Assembly: GCA_017562135.1 (NCBI GenBank)
Contig: QEYB01000255.1
Coordinates: 62,001-126,000, forward strand
Length of the DNA: 64,000 nt
Direction of reading: 5' to 3'
Source: Dipylidium caninum
Taxonomy: Eukaryota; Platyhelminthes; Cestoda; Cyclophyllidea; Dipylidiidae
Below are positions 12,725-22,913 of this stretch, piece after piece (position 1 is the first letter of the stretch; every line of letters begins with the position of its first letter). A model generated the notes under the pieces. It saw only the letters and a program-made list of their open reading frames with translations, did no database searches and was not told the origin of the DNA. The translations under genes and the position numbers were made by a program.

Positions 12725-13234
12725 CTAAGCAAATTTGCACTGTATCGACCTTTTAAACTTACAAATTTTGCTTTTCATTAGAAAATTTTCCCCACACTCG
12801 AGGAACCGTTGGTCTGTTTGACATTCTGCATTACTGTGGCTTACCGTTATGTGCAAAATATTTCCGTCGTTTAGACGCCAGTCACAGTTACCGTCTTCAT
12901 TTGCCATTCCCTCAATCATAAAAGATATCTCAGCTGGTATTGGGACGAAAGTGAAAATGCTTTTCTTATTAATGTCCATATCCTTCTTCCAGTGTGATAC
13001 CCATGACGGAAGCATCATGAGTACCCTTCCCTTTTCTTGGGTAACAATAACTCTCATGTCATGGATTTGTCTCTGTTTGCTCGAGAGAAAGGACACGTCG
13101 AAGATACGGGAATCTCAAATGTTTTTACGTGAAGTTGTATAATGGCGCCTTTGATGAAAATACATTTACATGCAGTTTTCGGTAATTGTGTTATCCACAG
13201 TTTTTGTTTAGACAAGCTAACTTTAATGGCGTTG
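12725..13234 (-). CDS. 3' exons of an unidentified gene
   Basis: Two minus-strand exons can be joined in phase: 13234-13129 and 13072-12725, separated by a 56-nt GT-AG intron (13128-13073). Together they encode about 150 residues ending in TAG, followed closely by AATAAA. The peptide mixes hydrophobic strands and acidic loops. One segment, DWRLNDGNILHI, resembles the W-x-x-x-DG-hydrophobic pattern of CS/p23 (NudC-type) domains, but the rest does not confirm that family. Upstream exons were not found; they should lie above 13235. The plus-strand frame over the same bases (12849-13142) looks like a shadow. The coding claim rests on composition, phase and the polyadenylation signal, and the function is unknown. 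Confidence 0.45.
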
Positions 13235-14545
13235 CTACACATTCAAGAGATTATTTTGAAATATAAACCGAGCAAAGCCTGAGTTTACTGAAAAGTGATT
13301 GTGTTAGAGAAATTAGTAGTCGTGGGAGGTTAGTTGTCCTCGCACAGCAAGTATAGGATGTGGCTGTGGTTTCAACTATCCATGAGAGCAGTGAGAGGCA
13401 TTTGAAAAGCTAGGATTCTGGTATAAAATAATCACGGTAGGCCACCTCGTCGGGTACTCGTAAACCTTGTGTGATTCTACTATTTTGGCTTCATGTACGT
13501 TACAATGAGAAAGTAGCGGCGCCGAAAAATGCAGCCTCATCTCGTAGCTTTGCCACACAACACTTTTTTGGTCAGAAAACCTCTCATTCTCAAGCAAACA
13601 TGTCAGGAGGAAAGAGACACAGGTGGGAATTGGGATGTTCTGACTTCCTATGGCATTAATTTATCTCAAGGTCTCGTGCTTTCGTTTGTGCCTCGCCACT
13701 TCTAGTATATAACGATCATATCCATGTGATATATTTTTACCCCAGGGCAAAAATATGCAAGAAAGCAGAAATTGGGAGATTCCATGTCTATGGATCCCAG
13801 CACTTCCCGCAGTGCGAGTAACAATGAGGTATCGCCTACTTGCTTATCACATTAAAAATGAACTGGACTATTTTTTACTTCGAGTGGGTGCTCACGAGCC
13901 ACGACCATCGCCTGATCATCATGACACTTACTTTTAAAGACTAACTTCTGACCGAGTATTTGTGATCAAGTCTGTTAACGGGTGGAGTGAACCACTCTTT
14001 AGCCAATTGCCCCTTCCCCCCCTTAAGAATTTCCCTTGGGTGTTGACTTGGGCGCACGTCGCTCAGAAGGACGATCTGGTATGGTAAGGAAGGTGTGCCT
14101 AGGTTTTCCAGTTGAGTTAGCGTAATTCTCGCTATAAACACGAACCCATTTCATCTCTCACTCGACTGGAGGAAGAACTCTGTTCGTAATTTGTGTATGG
14201 TGCATAGTCGTCCTTATTTTTTGCCCAACATTGTGTTAAAGAACCAGAGCGTCGTTCTGACTCCATCATCATCATCATCATCAGCATCATCCACTTTGTT
14301 AAGACACCCCTCGGACCCACGCCCTCATTATCTGCGTTTAAATAAAAATGCGTGTAGTCTTGCAAGCATTGATTAAGCAATAAAGTATGATAGGCAGAAT
14401 TTAGGTTCTTTATTTTGTGATTTGTACATACCATAACAAATATGCAGTTTCCTACTTCGCCGATCTTTATAAATAGCTAAGATCATATTAAAACATCTTT
14501 GCGACAGGACCCGAGCAGATGTGATGTGAGTTGTAGATTAAGAAG
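13235..14545. other. No supported gene; contains an ATC microsatellite
   Basis: Several short frames exist on both strands, but none has a recognisable motif. A simple trinucleotide repeat is listed separately. Upstream exons of the 12.7-kb minus-strand gene may lie here. Confidence 0.4.
14263..14291. repeat. Trinucleotide microsatellite (ATC/CAT)n
   Basis: Roughly eight units of ATC/CAT with one interruption (CAGCAT). It produces runs of serine on one strand and methionine on the other, which explains the odd frames here. Confidence 0.9.
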
Positions 14546-15193
14546 TCAGCGAAAAGGAAAATCCCATGACCACCACTGACGCGCAAATGAGTAGTTCAAC
14601 GCCAGAAAAGTGGATAAAGAAGAATTGCGGTTGACCTGAGACACTCGCCATGGCAAAAAGGTGACATCGTCAAGGCCTGGGAATTTATGATTGTTGGCCG
14701 AGTCATAAGACCTTCGGCCTCCCTGTCGGCCTGTCCGAGCGTAGGCCTCGAAGGTGTGGAAGAGCAAGGACAACCGGGACAACGCTGACTCATGACTTAA
14801 GTAATTGGCGATGGCATGATACGCCTTGTGCACGTGGCGGAAACTCACAACTGTGGGAAAAGTGTGAACACTGAGACCTTGCCAGCCTATTTTCGATCAA
14901 AAGCCCTTGGTCTTGGGGAGTTCCCATGCTAAAAGGTAGTTTTTGGTTCTCTGTTAGTCGTTGTTGCTGTTGGAGCTTAACTATTTAGCTGAGAACTATG
15001 GAAAGTTCGTAGTGGTTTTACAACGACAATTTAAGTAAGGGCGATTTGAAAGTCGCCAATTTCCCTGGTAGCTTCTAAAATATCACTGATTTGAGATTTG
15101 ATGGTGTTAATAGCAAACAAGCTCAGAGACCTTAGACTTTCTCTGATGGTTGCCCGTTCGAGCTTAACGAGAGGCTTTTCCCATCTCTAACTG
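14546..15193 (-). CDS. Possible exons of an unidentified minus-strand gene
   Basis: Two minus-strand open segments look protein-like. The first (about 15193-15061) follows an AG and encodes a helical peptide containing LEATREIGDFQ, but it ends in TAA with no clear donor before the stop. The second (14850-14546) follows a good pyrimidine-AG acceptor and begins with a SFRHVHKAY segment. The order and the motifs faintly recall a stretch of VPS54/VPS50-type vesicle-tethering subunits. The two segments do not join cleanly, so this could be a gene with an assembly error, a decayed copy, or coincidence. Confidence 0.22.
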
Positions 15194-15632
15194 GCATTAC
15201 TTACTATAAATCCCCGCAGGTCACTAAATCACCCACTCGTTTTGGTGAGTTCCTTGGCCTACTTCTGCTATCTCTGACTAACTGTAGACACTCCTTTAAC
15301 TTGGGACTCGACGCCGTTGTCTTCGGTTATCTCATAGAGGTTAATTTGGATGAAATCAACAAGTTTTTATTTCTAAGTTGTTGGAAGATGCCGAACAAGT
15401 GGGCAAATCTGATTGGTCAAATCCGCCGTAATCGTTGGTCAAAGGTCCGTTGCCACCCGATTGGCTTCTGGGCGGCCGAAGATGCGAGTGTGATTCACCT
15501 GTGGGCCTTGTCGTCACCCCGGCTACTGATACCACCCGTGCCTTCGGGAGTTCTTCCCCTTACCCGCGCTATCACCAAGGTTCAAGGTGTACACCTTTCC
15601 TCAGTTTTTTTGCGATGCCACTTACATAGCAT

Positions 15633-18600
15633 ATGTTATACTTACCGAATATGCTTTGGCATACTCTCCTGATTTTAGCTTTCTTACAGCTTGTCATTGC
15701 TTCAAATATCACCTCCCACAAGGAGGTTGCAAGACTCATTCAACAACATGGTGAAGATCAAAGGCGTCTGGAAGTGATCAGCGCACGCCCCCTATTACCC
15801 CATGACAAGTTCAGTATAAACTATCTAGACACTCCAGCGGCCTTAGATAGAGGAGTTCATGAATTTCACGAAACCCCACCGACGGCCAGACTGCCTCCAG
15901 GAATTAGTTGGAATGAAGAGGGACAGTACTGGGGATATCAGCAGTCGCCTCCCCGAAATGTGGTGGGCAATGACGTTTACTGTGTTCCACCGTATTGCGT
16001 TCCAGCGATTTGTCCGGATACAGGTGGAGGAGCTTCCTGTTCTCAGAAATGTGTAACTCGAAACTGCAACGTCGGATGCTTCCCATTCTGTATCGGAGGT
16101 TCACAGTGTATGGGCGGGTTTTGTCAATGTGATGCCTTCCGACGACGGTCTGAGTGTAACTTAATTGGATCGTTGGACTGCCAGAAGTTTTTTGGTCTCT
16201 CATGCGCCATAGGCTGTTTTAAGCCGGCAACGATTACCCCACCCTCCGATTGCGACTGTCTTATCCCTTTTTATGTTCTTCTCCAGCCCATGTGTGTCAC
16301 TGAAAGTCGACTTACATGTCCCCACAACTGTTCGGATCATGGGATTTGTGATCACAGAAGTGGTCAATGCAAATGCGATCCCGGTTTCATCGGTCCCAAT
16401 TGTTCCCTTAAGGATTATTGCTCTAAAAATTCCGAACTACCTCCTTGTGAATACGGTTGTGTTTCACTGACTAACAGCCGCCTATGCACTTGTCCAGAAC
16501 CATTAGTTCTTCAACCTGATGGTGTCACCTGCGCCAACCCCTGTCCGCCCGGTCTCACTGGGCCACAGTGTTCTTATGACATAGACGAATGTCTCACCGG
16601 GATTCACAAATGTGAGTACTACTGTGTTAATACATTTGGTTCCTACGAGTGCAAATGTCCTCAAGGCATGACTTTGAACCCTGTTGACAATAAGACATGC
16701 ATCGGACAAACCTGTGACCCTCCCTGTCTGCCTGATCAGGGTGAATGTATCGAGGGCGGGATTTGCAAATGCACTTCTGGATTCCAGGGTCCTAGCTGTG
16801 AGTTCGACGTGGACGAATGCTCCATCGGACATGGTGGATGTAGCCATGATTGCATCAATACATTTGGCTCATTCCGATGCCTGTGCAGACCCGGCTATGA
16901 ACTCGATCCTCGGGATAACAAAACTTGCATTGCAAAGGAATGTTCTCCCCCCTGCGTACCAGGACAGGGAGAGTGTTTTGAAGGAAGATGTCAATGCAGC
17001 TATGGCTTTGAAGGCAAATCTTGCCAAAATGACGTAGACGAGTGTGTGAGTGGAATGCATAACTGCCAGGATTACTGTATAAACATTCACGGTTCATTCC
17101 GTTGTGAATGTCGCTCCGGTTACGTGCTTGACCCTCGTGACAACAGATCTTGCATTCCTCGGGACTGTGATCCGAAATGTTACCCTAACCAAGGTGTTTG
17201 TGTTAGAGGTCAGTGTCAGTGCGTTCAAGGTTTTCGCGGAATAGCATGTGGCCGGGACATAGACGAATGCAAGGAGGGCAGTCATGATTGCGAGCAGAGG
17301 TGCGTTAACAAGCACGGTTCTTTCGAATGTGCCTGCTATGATGGGTACAGGCCTTCAGTTAGTGATCCTCGCCGTTGTGAAAGAATAAAGTGTGAGCCGG
17401 AGTGCGTTCCAGGTCAGGGAGTGTGCGACAATGGGATTTGTCAGTGCCGAGAAGGCTTTACTGGACGATTCTGTGAACGAGATGTGGATGAATGTCGTGA
17501 AATGCTGCACACCTGCGAACACAATTGTGTAAATCTTCATGGATCGTTTCAGTGTAAATGTCGTGAAGGCTATAGGCCCCTTCCCCATGATCAAAGCCGT
17601 TGCGAACCCCTCACATGCAGCCCGGAATGTACGGAGCGACAAGGCTATTGCCGCAACGGTGTTTGTGAATGCCACCGTGGCTATACGGGCATAGCCTGTG
17701 AACGGGATGTAGACGAGTGCTCCGAGGGCAAGCATGACTGTGAACAGAGATGCATCAACGAATATGGTTCCTACCGGTGTGCCTGCAATGAGGGCTACCG
17801 CCCCGTAGCCTCCGATCCTCGGCGCTGCGAACCGATCTGCTGTGAGCCCGGTTGTGTGCCTGGTCAGGGGCACTGTAGAGATGGTGTTTGTGAGTGTAAA
17901 GAGGGATTCACAGGCGCAGCATGTGAAAGAGATGTGGATGAATGTCGTGAGGGCCATCACGGTTGCGAACATAATTGTGTTAACACACACGGATCATACA
18001 AGTGTACGTGTAATGAGGGATATCAACCCTCGCCTTACGATTCGCGACGCTGTGAACCGATTCAGTGCCAACCGGCCTGCCTACCGAATCAAGGAATATG
18101 TCATAACGGCGTCTGTCAATGCTATTCTGGGTTCACTGGCAAGGCCTGTGAAGAGGATGTCGACGAGTGCAAACTGCGGGTTGACGAATGTGATCACACG
18201 TGCGTCAACACCTTCGGCTCGTATGAGTGCAGATGTCGCCACGGCTATGAACTGTCTGCGAATGACTCTCATAAGTGCGTCCCCGGCGACTGTTTGACTA
18301 ACTGTGTCCCAGGGAAGGGCGACTGCGATGAGCACGGTCGGTGTATCTGTCGTCCGGGCTACGAAGGTCCCTACTGCCAACACGAGGCCGATGTGTGCTC
18401 TACGGGACATCACGAATGCGAACACATCTGTGTCAGCCTGCCCGGAAAACGCCACCTCTGTCGTTGTTATCCAGGCTACGTGCCAGATCCTCATAACCCG
18501 AGCCGTTGTGTTGCATACGGTTGTCAACCGCCTTGTGAAATCGGTAAAGGGCAGTGTGACATAGAAACAAAGTCGTGTGTATGTGGCCCTGGATTTGAGG

Positions 18601-21600
18601 GGGAGAGTTGCGAGCGAAGCACAAACGGCTGTCAAACTAATAATGGCGGTTGTTCACACAAATGTGTAGATGCAGTCGGATCGTACCATTGTGAATGTCC
18701 TGTCGGCATGCATTTCGCACCCAACAGCACCACCCTCTGCGTCGAGGACGACCTCTGTAAACCGCCTTGCTGGCCTGGCCGTGGAGTTTGTGTTGGCCTC
18801 AACCTGTGTAAATGTAATGATGGATTCGTCGGAAAATATTGCGAAATTATTCAGAACCCGTGCAAAGCCCTCAGGCCATGTGAACAGGAGTGTGTCGATC
18901 TTGGCGGCTCGGCATATGAATGCAGGTGTTGGCCCGGCTATGTTCCCGCCGACGCCAAGGCGACCACTTGCCAACGGGCCTGTCGAATTGGCGACAACTG
19001 CATGCACGGCCATTGTGCAGAGGGCCTGTGTATTTGCAGGGCGGGGTTTGAGGGCGAACAGTGCGACAAGGACGTCGACGAGTGCAGAGAGACGGCGGGC
19101 GCACAAACCAAGTGCGAACAGGTCTGCGTCAACACCTGGGGGTCGTACGAGTGTCGGTGCGAGGTGGGTTTTGCCCTGCACTCAGACGGCTTTTCATGTC
19201 GGAGGGTTGACGCAGAAAACCCGTGTCCGGGCGGATGCCTCAATGGGGGAGTGTGCCTCGACGGCTGTCGGTGCCCACCAGCATTTCGTGGGACGCGCTG
19301 CGAGGAAGCCATTGACGCCTGTGGGGAGGAGGAGCCCTGTGATCACGTGTGCTACAGTAAGCCAGTAAGTTCCTTCAATGAAGTATACCTTGTCTTACTT
19401 TGCCTTTACACGGCACACATGAATTCGCACCGCCACCGAAGTGAGTCCAAACCGCTGAGGTGATCTGTGCTTTGAGGTTGCCCACCGCTTGGGATGTGCG
19501 TGTTCTTCAGTTGTCTTCGTGGCTCGCTTGATGACGTCGTGCTATGCCATACAATGACCAGGTTCCATGGACTTCATCCATCAAGCCACTAGAAGCAATT
19601 TCGATGTTTGATGTTTTAAAACAATAAAGAATTTAAAAAATGAAACTGCGATAAAGTTGGACGACATGCACATAAATGGATGTGAACAGTTGATACGTTA
19701 GACAGCAAAGGGATAAAATAGTGCATAAACATTTCCAAGTTGGTAGAAGCTGCAATTGTGAGTGACTGTGAGATTTCACGCATTATTACCCTTTAATGAG
19801 CTCTGAATGAGGAATTTAGTAATTGCGAGTTAAAAGTCATGAAATAGTGTCTGCGGCAGTCCATCGAAGCCGATTTTTGAACTGTGGCTACTTAAACCAC
19901 TTCCCGAATTTCTGTAAAACCGACCTCTCCGCGTCTGTTCAGCAGTCAGACAGTTTTTATGCCGGCCCCGACTTCTCCTTCCAGACGCTCTTTTCATCGC
20001 TCCCATATTACTGCCCATTCTTGATGACGGCTTATAATCTCCCTAGATAGTTTTTCAGGGGTAAAATTGTGCCTAAACGGGATAATTTTATGTGAGCTTC
20101 CATGGAGTCTATTAATCCCCACTGCCTTCTCTCAGAGTCCGATCTTTCACTTGCGAGTGGTTCAGCTTATTCGATCAGTCGCCTCATTTAGTGTCGCTCT
20201 GATATCACCGGTTCCGGTTATATGATACACTGGCAGAAAAATTGTGTGTACCCACTTTCCACGAAGGTGTGTTTTCATTGGGAGTCCATGATCTCTTCTT
20301 TGAATGAAGTCGAAAATACGGCGAGGAAATGGCTATGTCCACAGTCCACGTGTCAGCGATAAAAGTAGTTGGGACAGTAACACACCAAGCCTTGAAAACC
20401 GCATCTCGGAGGTAAAAGCTCCCTATTTTGCCTTGAAAATATTTATGTGGTTTTGTCTCATTTCCGATTGTGGGGGCGGGTGTTTGAGGGGTTGCGTGAT
20501 CTAGCGAAGAGGCAGTGAGGTTTCTAGTGAACATACAAGTCTACTACTAAAGTGGTGTCGTGTTCGAGATGTTGGCAAAAGCATTTTTTGTCACTTCAAC
20601 CAAAATCCACACTTTTCAGTTGGTGCCCAGGATCGGTTATCAAACGATGCTTGAAAAAGGGAAAAAGACTGCTGTTGACAGCATGATTTTGACCTTTTAA
20701 GCTTCAAGGGAATACAGTCTGTGGTGAAAATGCTGTCCTAGTTATTATTATGAAATTTTAGTTTTCAAAAAAAGCTTCTTCTAGTCGATAAGGAAGCGAA
20801 CGAGTGATAAGTGTGCACTGCCACTATTCCAACGCTGGTTCACATTTTTCCATTCACTCCTTGTCGCCTGTGGACAGACACAATTGCTATCTCCGCGGAT
20901 TTACGCTTTTTTGGTGGAACGACGAGTCTTTGTGTTCTAGGATGGCGGCTACCTATGCGGCTGTTACGAAGGCTACGAGCTCGACGCGGACGGCAGGACG
21001 TGCGCGCCCTCGAGGACCTGCGACCCGCCCTGCAGCAACAACGCGCAGTGCCACCGCGGCCAGTGCATATGCCCGAGCGGCTACGAGGGGCCCCTCTGCG
21101 ACGCGGACATCGACGAATGCGCGATGCCTGCCCACGTGCACGGCTGCGCCCACGGCTGCAAAAACACTCGCGGCTCCTACGAATGCCTCTGCCCGCCCGG
21201 CTACACCCAGACGCCCGATAAAGAACTTGCGTTGCAAGTCCAACGAATAGTTGGTTTAAATAGGAATAGTGTTTTCATGATCGCGTAGGGCTATAATGTT
21301 TTCTATCGCTAGACATCCGAGCCACGCCAAAGCGTCTCCACTTTGTTCATTTCCACTGCCTATTGGCATTCACCGATGATTTGCGGACGACCAACTTTAA
21401 TCAAGTGAAGCTGTCCATGAATAGGCGAGTATACTCTGCCGCCTCACTTTAAGTCCAAATAATTTTCCGTTTCATGAGCGCAAGTGAACGCAAATGGTTA
21501 AATATAAAAAAAGAGACTCCGCACCCGCGGCCACCGATTCCAGCTGCGCCGTGGCCAAAAATGCCATTGAGCACACTTCGATATGTTCTGTCGTGTGCAA

Positions 21601-22739
21601 CCATGCTGGACGGAGAACCGCCCACGTATTTCGCTCATAAGTGGGACGCTTCGGTGCAGCAGGGATTTGCTACTTCTACCGGAGCGGAGCACTCTCGCGG
21701 CCTGTCTAGCATTCGAACCTTATTTAACAAGTCATTTTTAATTCCATCATATTACGAAATGAGTAATTAAGACTTGTAACTACTTTATCGAAATCACCAG
21801 TCTACGTGGTCTGCTTTACTATTTGATCCCAGATCCTCGAAGGGGGAAAATGGCAGGAGGTATACATTGTGGACATTTGGACATTCTGTCCGTCTCGTTG
21901 ATGAGCCCTCGCAAATCTCCTCGATGGCATATTAGCTACCTGGCTCATTAATCGGCTGTTGCGTCTTTTGAAGTGGAATCAAATCCTCAAACCAACGTGC
22001 GGTCTGTAGTTGGGGGTTGGTTTTGCATAGGTAGGGCAAGAAAATGTATTGCGACATGTGGAAATGAGTTGTATTAGTTTTTTTAACAATTTAACCATTA
22101 GAATAACTTTTCTGTGGCGTTTACACTTCAGGTGCTTCGAGTTCCGCATTGTTGTACTTTCGACAAAAAATAATATTCACCATTGACCCATTAGAATATA
22201 AGAGTAGACATGGGGTTTTTTAAGATCCGTTTTAAAACGTGGAGAGAAAAGAGGTCGAATGTCGACGCCTTTTGCAATTTGTCGACACATTGCCTAATAA
22301 AAGGCAATTGGCCTAAGGCGACCACTCATCTTGCTTGTCTCTTTCTTTCGCACTGAATAGATGGTCGGGTCTTCCGACGGCTGTGTCCAGCCCTGTAAAA
22401 ACGGTGGGATATGTCTGGGGAACAACGAGTGCTCCTGTCCCCGTGGACTCACAGGCCCCGACTGCAGTCAGGATATCGACGAGTGCGCCACTCTCGCGCC
22501 CTGCGATCCCGATTTCGGGAGTTGTGTGAACCTATTCGGCGGCTACGAATGCGTCTGCCAGAGGGGGGTACATTCTCCTGACGGACGGACGCCACTGCAT
22601 CGAGGAGGCTCGCGCCCGACAGGCTCCTCACCTTATTTTCCGCGGCCGCGGGGCCAAAGGCGTAACTTTGGGGAAGCGGTTGTCCGCCTCTTCCTCCAGG
22701 GACGCCCTCCCAGTCAAGCTTAAGCGTTGGCTCCACTGA
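15633..22739 (+). CDS. Secreted multi-EGF / calcium-binding EGF protein
   Basis: Exon 1 (15633-19364, 1244 codons) opens with a signal peptide (hydrophobic core LLILAFLQLVIA; an in-frame ATG at 15651 is an equal start), then a cysteine-rich N-terminal part. After that come about 27 EGF modules in which a calcium-binding EGF (D-V/I-D-E-C, N-x-x-GSY/F-x-C-x-C) alternates with a short EGF of the CxPGQGxCxxGxCxC type. Exon 2 (20941-21237) and exon 3 (22361-22739) continue the pattern in phase 0. No transmembrane segment is visible, so a secreted matrix or adhesion protein, fibrillin-like in style, is likely; the partners are unknown. Two oddities: the calcium-binding EGF ending exon 2 lacks its sixth cysteine in frame, and exon 3 changes frame at a G run (22563-22568). 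In the shifted frame it gives GYILLTDGRHC and ends at TGA 22737-22739; unshifted it stops at 22722. Confidence 0.92.
17256..18155 (+). repeat. 450-bp higher-order duplication inside the EGF exon
   Basis: The four-module block starting at 17256 (calcium EGF, EGF, calcium EGF, EGF) is repeated from 17706. Equivalent DVDEC/DIDEC codons are spaced exactly 450 bp apart (17256 to 17706 and 17481 to 17931). Shared features beyond the family consensus include HDCEQRC and SDPRRCE in the first modules and CEHNCVN in the third, so this is a duplication of a two-pair unit and not of a single EGF. Confidence 0.8.
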
Positions 22740-22907
22740 TATCCCTTTGTGCGCTGATTCTCTCTCACCTATGCTTGTCTTTTTTAAACTTCTTTCTATA
22801 AACGTCTAACAATACTTCCTTTCTACCCTTAGTGATAAAAACGAGATGGTCTTAGGCTAACAAATTATTGCACCTATGTTCTCTATGTTTTGATTGCAAT
22901 ATCTACA

Positions 22908-22913
22908 AATAAA
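22908..22913 (+). terminator. Polyadenylation signal of the EGF gene
   Basis: AATAAA about 170 nt beyond the TGA at 22737-22739, in plain AT-rich sequence. Confidence 0.7.

Noticed and set aside
13755..13937. Plus-strand frame and a short AG...GT bounded piece inside it
   Set aside because: Too short, with no partner exons; chance is the simpler explanation.
15301..15672. 123-codon frame overlapping the start of the EGF gene
   Set aside because: Out of frame with the signal peptide and without features; a chance frame in the 5' region.
16503..19312. Long minus-strand open frames opposite the EGF exon
   Set aside because: They are shadows produced by the cysteine-rich repeat codons; they recur with the same spacing as the EGF modules and have no start or splice logic.
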